DNA from: Brassica napus
Taxonomy: Eukaryota; Streptophyta; Magnoliopsida; Brassicales; Brassicaceae
DNA: 64,000 nt
NCBI RefSeq assembly: GCF_020379485.1
Contig: NC_063446.1
Span: 23,276,610-23,340,609 of the forward strand
Direction of reading: 5' to 3'
In this document: positions 11,746 to 22,593 of the stretch, in pieces
How positions within the stretch are numbered: the first letter of the stretch is position 1
Layout: the number at the start of each line of letters is the position of its first letter
Program-made: the position numbers and the translations under genes
The notes under the pieces: model-generated
Told to the model about the DNA's origin: nothing
Database searches by the model: none
What the model saw: only the letters and a program-made list of their open reading frames with translations

Positions 11746-11970
11746 CTCCATCCGTTTCTAAATGTAAGTAGTTTTAGTTAAAAACATCAATTTTAAAAAA
11801 TTTGTTAGTTTTTAAAAAGTATCATTTAATGTTTAAATTCAACCAACCATAAAAAAACATGTATTATTTTATTGGTTACACAGTATTCAAAAAATATCAA
11901 ATTACATTGAATTGTCAAAACAACTTATATTTCGAAACAAATTTTTTTCTCTAAAACTACTTACAGAGAG
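11746..11970. mobile_element. Stowaway-like MITE
   Basis: The left end is CTCCATCCGTTTCTAAATGT with AAGTAGTTTTAG further in. The right end is the inverse (complement reads CTCTCTGTAAGTAGTTTTAG). A TA dinucleotide flanks both sides (11744-11745 and 11971-11972). At about 225 bp with no coding capacity, it matches Tc1/mariner-derived Stowaway MITEs. Confidence 0.8.
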
Positions 11971-11972
11971 TA

Positions 11973-13192
11973 GCCGATTTTTGGTTAATTAATTATGAAA
12001 GTCGCAAGGAACCTTTTTGTGATCAGACTCATTTACTCATTACATTAAAAGAAATTCAAACTCCATAGAGGAGGAATTGCAAGATAGAAAATAGACACCC
12101 AACCATTGTTGTCTTAGGGGATAAGTTATGCCAATCGTTGGGTGTTAATGAATTCTCACACTTTTGGGGATGAATTTAAATATGCTGAAAGCCTCGAGAA
12201 CATCAATATCTACACAGTAAATATATTATAATAATTTATTAATGTTTTATTTTCAATTTTAAGTAACTTTACAATTTATATAAATTTTATTTTAAATAAT
12301 GACATATTACTTTAATTACACATGTGATTTTTGATATCTAATATTTAGTCAGTTTGATAAGTATTTAAATATATTATATCACATAAATTTCTTTGAATTC
12401 AACTATAATGTCTTTTGTCTAAATAAATAAAATGTTGATTAATTTCTTATTTACATTTATATTAGTTGTTATCTTAATTAGTAAGATTATGTACAACTTT
12501 ATATAAATATATATATTGAAAATTAAATAGAAAGAATAAATAAAAGTTGATTGATTCAAAAGTACATAAATGAATACAACAATAATATATTGAAATTTAT
12601 TTAATATTATTAAACAAAAGAATTAGATTTTCTTGGGTATTTTTTTATGTGTATATTGGATTGTACAAATATAAAGAAAAATTAAATTAAAACCAAAGTA
12701 AATATTAAGCAAAAACACAGATTTTTTCAATATGGTAAAATATAATACTTTTAGTTTTTAAAAGTTTAAAAGTTATGCTAGTTAAATTTGTAGTTATTTG
12801 ATAAAAATAGTTTTATAGAAAATAATTATTTTCTAATATATATTATCTTGCTTAAAATATTTGTTTTTAGATATTATTTAAACATATTTAAAATAAATAC
12901 CAGTTTTCTTAAATCATGTTATATAAGTAAAATGTTTTTCAAAAATTTATAGATATTTTTTTTACATTTTTAGACTAATAAAAATGTATAGAAAATGTGG
13001 ATAATTTTATTTATAAAAAATAATTACAAAAATGAGTAAATCATCTCAATAATAGTAATTATAGTCTTTTGTTGCTAATAATGCTTTGATAATAAATTAC
13101 AAATATGAATATACATTTTAAAAAACTTTTTAATTAAGTTTTTGTGCCACTGAAAGACTATTTATTCATAGATTTTAATATTTATTATTTTT
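11973..13192. other. AT-rich intergenic stretch
   Basis: About 1.2 kb of strongly AT-rich DNA with no supported ORF, RNA gene or clear terminal repeats. Confidence 0.5.
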
Positions 13193-13621
13193 CAAAGTTC
13201 TAAAAATTGGTTTAGGGGGAGCCTAGGCGGCAACTCGGTCCTATCCGAAATGATTTTCTTAAAATCTGATTTATACTGATTTATAAAATTCAAATTGGTT
13301 TAAACTATCCTAAATCAATTAAAATCAGTTTAAGTTGGTTAAAATCGATTTAAATTTGTCTAAATATGTGAAATTAAAAAATATTATTATTATAATTCTA
13401 CAAATTTGTCTAATTTTTTCTGTTTTGTATATCTAATTATCATAATTCTTCATAATAATTTTATAATTGAACTTAAAAACTAAAATATGTCATATAAATG
13501 TATACTATAAAAAAATCAATATTTGCTAACGTCTAGACCTCGCCTAGGCCCCGAATAATCCGCATAGTCGATAGTCCTCCATAAAATTCCTAGTAACCGC
13601 CTAGCGATTTTTAGAACATTG
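13193..13621. mobile_element. hAT-type MITE
   Basis: The left end reads CAAAGTTCTAAAAATTGG; the right end, complemented, reads CAATGTTCTAAAAATCGC. A perfect 8-bp duplication, TTATTTTT, flanks it (13185-13192 and 13622-13629), as for hAT elements. GCCTAGGC-type motifs sit inside each end (GAGCCTAGGCGG and CTCGCCTAGGCC). Same family style as 15357-15976. Confidence 0.85.
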
Positions 13622-14186
13622 TTATTTTTTGTCAACTAAAACAACCATAAAACATACCTAAATTAATTATCAAAATTAATGTTAAAACATAAACGTAAAA
13701 TAAGTAACTAATAAACATGACTAATTAATGCGGATGAATATTTACCATTAATTAATTAATAAACATGACAAAAACGTTTAACATTAGTTTTTTGCTAAAA
13801 TTTTTTCTATTAAATTGCATGAGAAAGAAATGTTTTACAAAGCGTAGCTTAGTGGCAAATGCCTAATAAAGAACCGGACCCGCATTAGTTCTCCTTTTTA
13901 AACACTATAACTCCCCGCATTTTAAAATATGCGAATAAACGCATTCTCCCTTTTAAACACTATAACGCCCAGTTAATTCTAGGACTATGATTAACTTTTG
14001 ACAAATAGAGGTGCCCATGCCTCTTGACTCATGAGCAAAATGAAACGGTTAAGGAAAAATGAGGCCACGTATTTTCCTTTTCGGTGTTAAGGGGCTATGT
14101 ACGTTTAGAAAGTGACATTCAATATTGAATTGAACTAAAATGTACTGAGATATAAACCTTACACAAGTATAATATAACGTAAGACT
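13622..14186. other. Intergenic spacer 3' of the HIPP remnant
   Basis: AT-rich. Contains two copies of TTTAAACACTATAACxCCC (near 13898-13916 and 13950-13970) but no recognised gene. Confidence 0.4.
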
Positions 14187-15290
14187 TCACATGATCAAAC
14201 ACGATTGTACATTTTCGTCGCTGAAAACCAGAGAGGGATAGTTACGTTGGGCTGAATATTGAGGAGGGTAACAACTAACAACTAATTATTGTGTTTCCAT
14301 TACTATCTTCGTTCTTCTTGTTATTGTTTTCCTTGTTTTTATTAGCTTTGCCTTTCTCTGTGTGTTTGACTTAGAAGCTCTACATGTCTCCCAAGCTTTT
14401 TCTTGATCTTCTCCACGAGTTCTGGAGGATTCATGGCTCCTCGTACCACCACCGTTGACTTTGATTGGTCTGGTTCCACCGTTTGAACACCTTTTAATTT
14501 GTCAAATAACATACATGTTTATAAGTCTAGTGATATTGCCTCAAACAGGACATTGTATAATAAATCGTTTGGACGGAACACAAATAGTTAAACTTGTTAA
14601 TATTAATTTCTCTTGTATATATCTATTTTCTCTGTACATATATATATTGATTGCCTTTTATTTTCTCAATGCCTCTTTTGATTTCACTATGCATGTTCAA
14701 CTTTAAGGTTGCAGTTTTGATCTGCGGAGTACTCTGAAATCAAACACACAAGCAAATGATTAAGGATGCTGGTTACTTTTTTCTTTGGTTGTGACTCCTT
14801 CTGATCTTGATTAGGGTTAGGTTTTGGGGAAATCAGTTCAACATTTTTACTGAATTTTTTTTTGCACTCTTCGTAATATCTTCATCGGATCATCAAATTT
14901 CCCGGACACAACGACTTTATTGTCTTCAATCTCTGCCTTAATTAACTTGCTCAACCTCCTCAAAACAATAAGATCAACACTTTCCCATTCTTGAGTGAGA
15001 AAGAAACGATAAAATCTTATTTTGATAGAAAAGTACTAACTATAAATCAAGATAGAAATATAATAATACATTGAAACTTGATACATTCTATGGATGGTTT
15101 GAGTTTTAGTTTGAAAGTACCATCATATCTCTCCAAACAACGGGAAACTTGTGAAGAGCACCCTTCACAATGCAGGTAAACCTTCAAAGCTATTTCTTTA
15201 CATCGATTCTTCTTCTCAGACTTGTTGTCTGATTCTCCATTTTGCTTGTTTTTGGTACAAATAAAATATAAGCTTGCGTAATAGAGTTAG
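14187..15290 (-). pseudogene. HIPP-type heavy-metal-associated isoprenylated protein, broken (At3g02960-like)
   Basis: Minus-strand pieces follow the two-HMA-domain HIPP layout. Exon 1 (about 15283-15120) has a Lys-rich lead and KEIALKVYLHCEGCSSQVS, keeping the first CxxC metal site. Near 14945-14880 is KAEIEDNKVVVSGKFDDPMK, then LISPKPNPNQDQKE. The second domain starts near 14730 and continues VVVRGAMNPPELVEKIKKKL, an Asn/Lys-rich linker and a C-terminus ending SCLIM, a CaaX-type prenylation signal, with its stop at 14187-14189. Four lesions are visible: the position of the start codon reads TGT ACC instead of ATG; one extra A in an A-run near 14850 shifts the frame; the second domain has NMHSEIK, so the CEGC metal site is deleted; and the exon around 14550-14650 is disrupted. 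The domain binds metal ions at the membrane in intact members. It lies next to the EXL6-like gene, as its relative does in Arabidopsis. Confidence 0.85.
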
Positions 15291-15356
15291 GCAAGAAAAA
15301 TCACCTAAATGGCACATACCTTTCCCATATCAATGTTTACTTCTTTGTAAAACAAG

Positions 15357-15976
15357 CAGTGTTCTAAAATACGGTCTAAGCGCCTGCATATGTGGCGTTT
15401 AGGCGCTATACGGTAACCGACCGTATTGTTTCATGTTATACAATATTTTATACGGATTTATATAATTCGGGCGAATAATAGCGTTTAGTCGGACATTATG
15501 TTTAGGTGGACATTATGCGGTCTACGCAGACGCCTAGGCGGATTTTAAGCATTAATATTTAAAAAAAAATAAACTATTAATATTTTTATCATATTTTATT
15601 AATGTTATTATTTATATTACTTTTACTTATTTTATGTATTTATATGATTGTAGATATTAGTATAATTGTTACAAAATCATTTTAAATTTATCACCTTTAT
15701 ATATTTAAAATGACTTTAATTTTTACAATTTAAAACTATCTATATATGTTAAAATATATACTTATACATAAAATTGGATTTAAAATATATTTATGCTCAG
15801 TTTTTTCAAAAATAATGTATATATATTTATCTTATACTTATATTTCATGTAAAACTATATATCCGTATATACCCGTTTAGGCGCTATACATTTTATACGG
15901 CTAGGTAAAACTATACGGCCAGGCGCTATACAATTATCTAACCCGTAATGAACTCCTAGCGCATTTTAAAACACTG
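15357..15976. mobile_element. hAT-type MITE
   Basis: The left end is CAGTGTTCTAAAATACGG and the complement of the right end is CAGTGTTTTAAAATGCGC. Flanking 8-mers AAAACAAG (15349-15356) and AAAACAAT (15977-15984) match at seven of eight positions. Inside are repeated GGCGCTATAC and CCTAGGCG motifs. It sits just upstream of the lost start of the HIPP remnant, in its former promoter. Confidence 0.8.
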
Positions 15977-15984
15977 AAAACAAT

Positions 15985-16395
15985 CAACGAAGAAGTTAAA
16001 CAGTGAGACTCTAATGTATACAAGGTCAGCAGAAAAGTTTAACGATTAATTAGTCATTTTGTAACATCCACAAAATTATTTGTTCCTCTGTTTGCATGAT
16101 CCTACTTATTTAGTCAATAATAGGATTTAATCAAGTATATAATGACCCATTAATTTAGTCCCATTAATTTAGTCATTATATATTGGCAATATCGTATTAA
16201 TTATGAATAGCTACAAATATTAGAGCCAGGATTGCAGTTTTCTTTTTCTCGCAGAATTTAATTTACACGAGGATCTCCCATTGTGTATATATGTACTATT
16301 GAATATTTCCAGTAACAGATATGTATCCTTTATAAAACTCAAGCTTGCTAAAAGGATAATGAACACTGATTAGCATTTGATAATAATAAAAACGG
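15985..16395. other. Spacer and probable 3' UTR of the EXL6-like gene
   Basis: AT-rich, with no ORF. Two copies of CCCATTAATTTAGTC occur near 16146-16175. Confidence 0.4.
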
Positions 16396-17493
16396 TTACA
16401 TCGGAGTATAGCAAGATTTTGTTTTAGGATCCCAAATAGAAGGAATCAAGAACTTCAAGTGGTTGATCCCGTGTGAATTGAAGGCTCCACCAGTAAGCGG
16501 GTCAACCCGGATTCTTCCTGTAAAACCTGGAAAAGCTCCGGACCCGAAAACCCTAAAGCACTTGGTTGCAGGGTCCACGATATATATAGAAGAGGTGTGG
16601 TTCCCGTCGGTGCTGTAGGGTGGCTCGGATTTGAACAATGATTCGGTTATAGCTGGATTAGTGGCGACGTCGGCTAAACCGGTGGCTAGCTGAATAATCA
16701 ATGCATCGGCTCCTATTTCACCACTTGGTGGCTGATAGGTCATGCCATGTGGGCCTTTGTTGGCAATGTGGAAAGGCCAAGCGCACTCTCCAGGACATTG
16801 CACCTCCGGGTCGCTCACCATTACGTACGGTTGTTTCTTTTCTTGACCTAAATGGCATTTACTTTATCACGTCAAATTGTTTTTTATTTTTGTTTAAAAA
16901 TAATAATATTTTCAAGGGTCAAACAAATTAATTCTCCAATATAATGGGGAGAAAATGAAACCTTTGATATTACTCTTGATGGTAAGACCGTATTCTTGGC
17001 AAGTTCCATTACAAAACCCTACGTGGTGAGCCCTAACTTGTGACGAAAGTAATACCACGGGCACCACTTTCGACATGTTTCCGACGGCTGTCTCAACCAA
17101 TTTCTCACCATTATCTATTGTCAAATCCTTTCCAAACATCATCTTCTCATCTACATAACTCCTGACAACCTTCACCTTAATCCTCGGAGCTACGGTTTTG
17201 CTGCTACTCTTCTGTCGGTAAATCTCCTTGACCTCGTACCTCTCTTGATAACCCTCCACCACTTTCCACCACGCTGATACCTTGGGATCAAGACCTTCCT
17301 TGGCGTCAAAGTTAAGCGATTCTATAAAATCACGAACCCTCTCTTTTTGGACGGGGGTGAATTGTCCGTACCATAGTAAAGAGAGGTTTAAGGTTCCGTC
17401 TGGGATTTGAGAAGGTGACTCACGAGAAAAACAGAGAGGCGAGAAGAGGAGGAAGGTAATGACGAATAAGGAGGAAGAAGAAGAAGACGCCAT
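16396..17493 (-). CDS. EXL6: EXORDIUM-like protein (EXL6-like)
   Basis: Two exons join in frame, 17493-16974 and 16847-16396, with the junction reading IKSQEKKQPYV, giving about 323 residues. ATG at 17493 is chosen because the upstream in-frame codons are GTG. The N-terminus MASSSSSSLFVITFLLFSPL is a signal peptide, so the product enters the secretory path and probably the apoplast. The EXO/phi-1 domain follows: LSLLWYGQFTPVQKERV, VSAWWKVVE, VVLLSSQVRAHHVGFCNGTC, CPGECAWPFH, PPSGEIGADALIIQLA, the Asn-Pro AITESLFK stretch and the terminal SCYTPM. The intron splits the protein between the FC-GTC and CPGECAWPFH motifs. The family links carbon status and brassinosteroid response to growth. Length and motifs are complete and I see no lesion. 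The symbol rests on resemblance to Arabidopsis At3g02970 and on its neighbours. Confidence 0.88.
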
Positions 17494-18500
17494 TACCACC
17501 ACGTTGAGAACTTTTTTTTTTCTTTTCTTGTGTCCTTGGATTGGGTTTTCTTAGGTTTTTACTTTTACAGGAAGCAAATAAATTTATTATTTAAGCTATT
17601 TTTTGACATCAAAAGGTGGTTTCTTGTTCTTCTGGATAATCGTCAATGATGCAAAAAGAGCTATTTTCAACGAAGGTGACTATTTTAAGATGGGTGGTGA
17701 AACTTCCAACACTCTATTAACACGTAATGATAATGACTGATGACCATATCTAACCGAACCAAACAAAACGCCAATAGAGTTCACAAGAATAGCAAAAATG
17801 AATGTCAAATATTTAAAAACATTTTACCTTGTGAAATTACATCAAAAAAAATATTTGAAAACATCACAAAAGGAAGTAGCTGCATGCTTTATGCATGGCC
17901 AACCCTGAGACATATGGCGAACGTATGACACAATTACTGAATAAAAGCTGGATCCATACATGCATGCTATATGTTTTGGATAGTTTGGGTCTGGATGATC
18001 TATATATAATATCAACCGTGAGCTCTGAGAGTGGAAGGTAAGCTGGGCTTCAAAATCTTCACCTGAAATTGGGCTTTAGTCATAGGCCCAACTTTGGTTT
18101 TGTCAGCTTGAGATGATCCTCAGTGTTTTGGTCTTTATAAACGCGACACTGTTTGGAACCTGAAGAAATGCCAGATCACTGAAGCCGACCCGTTTACCTA
18201 TTCGGATCCGCTTAGATCTTGCCAGTCTGGATGTCGTAGGTTTCGAGTTTCGAACCAAGGGGAAGAAAAAAGGTTCTTCTTTCTTTGCCTTTTTCGATGC
18301 CACTTGGGGACTTCTTCTCGATTGAAGCGAAGCATCTTGGCTCATGTGCTTTTTGACACAGACAATCACGTGCCTCTTCCCAAAGGAGAAATGTTATGTA
18401 CAAATAAAAAAGAGTAATCTGATAAAGTATGTAATAAAAACAACCATTCGATAGTAGACAATTATACTGTTAGTTCTCTCGTTTTTTTTTCTTTACTGTT
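17494..18500. other. Intergenic region with one unassigned open stretch
   Basis: Contains the EXL6-like upstream region. On the minus strand about 18103-18369 is open and encodes a Lys/Arg/Ser-rich peptide (for example SQDASLQSRRSPQVASKKAK). It is less AT-rich than its flanks but matches no family I know, so it is not called a gene. No other feature was recognised. Confidence 0.35.
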
Positions 18501-18504
18501 AGTT

Positions 18505-18582
18505 CAATAGTTCATGTTAATTAGACCAGTAATACAATGTCGTATGGTCTTTAATATTTTTTCCTTTCTAAATTGTATTGAA

Positions 18583-18613
<31 letters not shown>

Positions 18614-18748
18614 TATTTTATTTTAAGTATTGGCCTTCCACAATCCATAGCGGCAAGCAGTAGCATAGCGAAAGGCAGAAGAAAAAACGTTAAAATAATA
18701 GCGGCCGGATCCAATAATTCAACGCGAGTGAAGAGTGCCAAGTATTTT
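18505..18748 (+). repeat. Duplicated HSF promoter block, copy A, left part
   Basis: TTAGACCAGTAATACAATGT, TATTGGCCTTCCACA, GCGGCAAGCAGTAGCA and AATAGCGGCCGGATCCAATA line up with 40815-41030 upstream of the HSFA1E-like gene. The copia element at 18754 interrupts this copy; its continuation is at 25505 onward. Confidence 0.85.
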
Positions 18749-18753
18749 AGCTG
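18749..18753. repeat. Target-site duplication of the copia element (left)
   Basis: AGCTG here matches AGCTG at 25500-25504, the 5-bp duplication made on insertion. Confidence 0.95.
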
Positions 18754-19065
18754 TGTTAAAAATATGAGAGAAGTGTTGTTGTGAAAGTTGTGTCTTTCTC
18801 ATTAGCTCTCACTATCAATATATAGTGGAGGTTCCAAGGGTTTACAACAAGGAGAGTATCTACACATTTATTACATATTGACCACAAATATCTAGACTTG
18901 GTCAAAGCTCATAAATGCTCCGGTTGAATGAGTCTTCATCTTGACTAGTCTTGGACGGATGAGACAAACCGGAGACGGGTGTAGACGGACCGGATAGTCT
19001 GGTCGGATGTAAACCTCCTTGATGGTTAATGGCAATCCACATATCCATATCATGGATTTATAACA
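18754..19065 (-). repeat. 3' LTR of the copia element
   Basis: 312 bp, bounded by TG...CA on the minus strand (TGTTATAAATCC at one end, ...TTTTTAACA at the other). Apparently identical to the other LTR except for one base. Confidence 0.95.
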
Positions 19066-19074
19066 CTCCCCCTT
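19066..19074 (-). promoter_or_regulatory. Polypurine tract
   Basis: The minus strand reads AAGGGGGAG directly before the 3' LTR, the primer for plus-strand DNA synthesis. Confidence 0.85.
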
Positions 19075-19220
19075 GGATGCCATAACCATATCGGGCTTGT
19101 AATGTGCTAACGTTGCCTCATTAAAACCTCTCCCGGAAAACCCAAAACCCAATGTGGTAAAAAGGGAAACCAAGGACAGGAAAAAGAGTACAACACACAT
19201 TACTCCCCCTGATTTGGACA

Positions 19221-22200
19221 TCACTGAAGGTCCTTGAGTCTTCGCATGCCAATCTGCTGCGTGAGCTTCCTGAATGTGCTGGTGGGAAGTGACTTGGTGA
19301 AGAGGTCGGCTGAGTTCTCACTTGACCGGATTTGAGTGACGCTGACCTCCTTGGCTTTCTGCAACTCATGTGTGAAGAAGAACTTGGGTAGTATATGTTT
19401 GGTTCGGTCACCTTTGATATACCCATCTTTGAGTTGAGCAATGCAGGCTGCATTATCCTCATATATGATGGTCGGACCATTGTCCTCGACCATTCCACTA
19501 TCTGATCGGATGTGTTGAGTCATAGACCTCAACCATACACACTCACGACTTGCCTCATGCATGGCTAAGATTTCTGAGTGATTTGATGATGTGGCTGCTA
19601 TAGTTTGTTTCATGGAACGCCATGATATTGCAGTACCACCATGAGTGAACACATATCCGGTTTGGGACCGAGCATGGTGTGGATCAGATAAGTAGCCTGC
19701 ATCAGCAAAGCCTACTAAACCATCTTTGGTTTCATTGGTATAAAATAGACCCAAATCCTTAGTTCCTTGAAGGTAACGTAGGATATGTTTAATTCCATTC
19801 CAGTGCCTTTGGGTCGGACATGAACTAAAACGGGCTAGGAGACTCACGGCAAAACATATATCTGGTCTAGTGTGGCTAGCCAAATACAGTAACGCTCCTA
19901 TGGCACTGAGGTAAGGCACTTCTGGACCCAGGACATTCTCATTCTCGTCCTTAGGACGAAATGGGTCAGTGTCCACTCCAAGGGACCTCACGACCATTGG
20001 GCTGGTCAATGGGTGAGCCTGGTCCATGTTAAATCTCTTGAGTACTTTTTCTGTATATGCCTTTTGATGCACAAGGATTCCTCCTTTTATGTACTCAAGT
20101 TGTAACCCCAAACAGACTTTAGTTTTACCTAGGTCTTTCATTTCAAACTCTTTCTTGAGATATTCAACTGTTTGGGCGATTTCCCCAGGGGTTCCAATGA
20201 TGTTCAAATCATCAACATACACTGCTATGATAACAAATCCTTTGTTTGCAAACTTCTTTATAAAGATACATGGACTGATAGGGTCGTTCTTATAGCCAAC
20301 TTTGGCAAGGTATTCGCTTAAGCGATTATACCACATTCGACCACTTTGCTTAAGTCCATATAAGGATTTGTTCAGCCTTATGCAGTGTTCTTCTCGAGAA
20401 CCTTTATTAGCTTTGAGCTCAACACCCTCTGGTAATCTCATATATATTTCGTTATCCAGTGGACCATAAAGGTATGCGGTTACAACATCCATTAACCGCA
20501 TATCCAAATTTTCTTTGATGGCCAGACTTATTAAAAATCGAAATGTAGTTGCATCCACCACAGGGGAGTATGTCTCCTCATAATCGATGCCTGGTATTTG
20601 TGAGAATCCTTGTGCAACAAGCCGTGCTTTGTATCTTACAATTTCACCATGTTCATTTCTTTTCCTCACAAATACCCACTTATATCCCACTGGTTTAACA
20701 TTATAAGGTGTCCGGATAATCGATCCAAAGACATTCCTTTTCTTAAAAGATTCTAACTCCACGTTTATGGCTTCTTTCCATTTGAGCCAATCTGATCTTT
20801 GAGTGCACTCTAGTATAGACGTGGGTTCATGATCCTCATCTAAGTCCATAACATCAAGGGCTACTTGGTATGCAAATATATCATTGATGTCGACATCATT
20901 CCGGTTCCATCTTGTCCCAGACATTAAATAATTAATTGAGATCTCATCATTAGCACCTTCAGTACCATGAGGCTCGGCGTCCCGAGTCTCATTGGTTGGT
21001 ACCTTAGGCATGGCCATTTCGGCCTTGTCTGGACAATCTATGACCTCGGTTTCTTTTGCACCTTTCTTTAGTTTCCGAGGTCTTTTATCTTTGGAACCAA
21101 TTGGTCTACCACGCTTAAGACGTGCTTTAGACTCTGTAGCCACTTGATTGTGTCCATCTTGGACATCAATACTTATTGGTGCATTACAAGCTGGTATATA
21201 GGACTTAGTCACTCTTTTCGGGTCAGCAAAGGAATCAGGCAATTGATTAGCTAGCTTTTGCATATGAATTATTTTCTGGACCTCTAAATCACATGATTGA
21301 GTCCGAGGATCTTGCCATGATAAGGATGTTTGATTCCATACAATTTCTTTTCCCAGCTTGTTATTTTCTCCCCCTAATGTTGGGTACTCTGATTCATCAA
21401 AATGACAATCAGCATATCTGGCCTTAAATAAATCTCCAGTAGTAGGCTCAAGATATTTAATAATGGTTGGAGAATCAAAACCAACATATATTCCCATCCT
21501 CCTTTGAGGTCCCATTTTTGTTCTCTGTGGTGGTGCAATAGGGATGTACACAGAACATCCAAATATTTTGATATGGGATACGTCTGGCTCATGACCCGAG
21601 AGTAATTGGGATGGAGAATATTTATGTTCACTGGATGGCCTTATGCGTATTAATTCAGCAGCATGTAATACCGCATGTCCCCAAGCTGATACTGGTAGCT
21701 TCGACCTCATGAGTAATGGTCGAGCAATCAACTGGATTCTTTTAATGAAGGATTCGGCCAATCCATTCTGTGTATGTACATGTGCCACGGAGTGTTCCAC
21801 ACTTACCCCCATGGACATACAGTAATCATTAAAAGCTTGGGAACTGAATTCACTTGCATTGTCAAGACGTATAGTCTTTAGTGGAAAATCTGGAAAATGG
21901 GCTCGCAGTCTTATGATCTGTGCCAATAGTCTTGCCAATGCTAAGTTTCTAGATGATAATAGACAAACATGCGACCATCTGGTCGATGCGTCAATGAGGA
22001 CCATAAAATATCGAAATGTCCCACAAGGTGGGTGTATTGGTCCACATATATCACCATGTATTCTTTCCAGAAAGTTTAATGTTTCCTTACTCACCTTTCC
22101 AGGTGATGGCCTTATTATTAATTTTCCTTGTGAGCATGGAATACATGTAATGCTCATAGGGATAGTTATCCTATCTTTCAAGGAATGGCCAGTTGAGCTC

Positions 22201-22502
22201 GAGATTATTTTGCGCATCATGGATCTGCCAGGATGGCCAAGCCTTTCATGCCATTGTTTAAAGGCTTCTCTGAACTCATTAGGAATTGAAGTGTTAGCCT
22301 CACTCGATTTTATATTGGCACAATAGAGGCCTATTGATATAGCAGGGATAGTCTCTAGGACTTTCTTATGGCCTTGGGCATTTTCATAAATCAAGAGGAA
22401 TTCTTTCTTTCCCTCGCCCCTAGTTTCAACATGTAGATCATTCATGCGAATGTCTTTGAAACTTAACAGATTTCTCTTTGATTTTAGGAGAATATAATGC
22501 AT
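19221..22502 (-). CDS. Copia pol: integrase, reverse transcriptase, RNase H
   Basis: An uninterrupted frame of about 1090 residues. In order: the GAG-pre-integrase segment with KRNLLSFKDI; the integrase zinc site (WHERLGHPG ... CIPC); the catalytic core with D in IHGDICGP, D in IRLDNASEF and E in GLAESF; the GKR-like linker; reverse transcriptase with KPVGYKWVF, KARLVAQGF, YSPVV and the active-site YVDDLNIIG; and RNase H with FADAGYLSD, SEILAMHEA, YEDNAACI and SADLFTKSLP. All catalytic residues I can check are present. The first codons read in a frame different from the preceding remnant that encodes ALYSP, so a one-base shift separates them. In a complete element this would be the downstream part of one gag-pol polyprotein. 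Confidence 0.92.
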   Translation of the reverse strand: MHYILLKSKRNLLSFKDIRMNDLHVETRGEGKKEFLLIYENAQGHKKVLETIPAISIGLYCANIKSSEANTSIPNEFREAFKQWHERLGHPGRSMMRKIISSSTGHSLKDRITIPMSITCIPCSQGKLIIRPSPGKVSKETLNFLERIHGDICGPIHPPCGTFRYFMVLIDASTRWSHVCLLSSRNLALARLLAQIIRLRAHFPDFPLKTIRLDNASEFSSQAFNDYCMSMGVSVEHSVAHVHTQNGLAESFIKRIQLIARPLLMRSKLPVSAWGHAVLHAAELIRIRPSSEHKYSPSQLLSGHEPDVSHIKIFGCSVYIPIAPPQRTKMGPQRRMGIYVGFDSPTIIKYLEPTTGDLFKARYADCHFDESEYPTLGGENNKLGKEIVWNQTSLSWQDPRTQSCDLEVQKIIHMQKLANQLPDSFADPKRVTKSYIPACNAPISIDVQDGHNQVATESKARLKRGRPIGSKDKRPRKLKKGAKETEVIDCPDKAEMAMPKVPTNETRDAEPHGTEGANDEISINYLMSGTRWNRNDVDINDIFAYQVALDVMDLDEDHEPTSILECTQRSDWLKWKEAINVELESFKKRNVFGSIIRTPYNVKPVGYKWVFVRKRNEHGEIVRYKARLVAQGFSQIPGIDYEETYSPVVDATTFRFLISLAIKENLDMRLMDVVTAYLYGPLDNEIYMRLPEGVELKANKGSREEHCIRLNKSLYGLKQSGRMWYNRLSEYLAKVGYKNDPISPCIFIKKFANKGFVIIAVYVDDLNIIGTPGEIAQTVEYLKKEFEMKDLGKTKVCLGLQLEYIKGGILVHQKAYTEKVLKRFNMDQAHPLTSPMVVRSLGVDTDPFRPKDENENVLGPEVPYLSAIGALLYLASHTRPDICFAVSLLARFSSCPTQRHWNGIKHILRYLQGTKDLGLFYTNETKDGLVGFADAGYLSDPHHARSQTGYVFTHGGTAISWRSMKQTIAATSSNHSEILAMHEASRECVWLRSMTQHIRSDSGMVEDNGPTIIYEDNAACIAQLKDGYIKGDRTKHILPKFFFTHELQKAKEVSVTQIRSSENSADLFTKSLPTSTFRKLTQQIGMRRLKDLQ

Positions 22503-22593
22503 TAGAATGCAAAGTCATAGAACATAGGAAAAAGACATAAAGCCAAATCAAGAATGCAAAGACAAAAGCAATATGATATCGAAATCTTCATAT

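Noticed and set aside
18103..18369. Basic minus-strand ORF as a gene
   Set aside because: No start context, domain or exon partner could be supported; kept only as an unassigned stretch.
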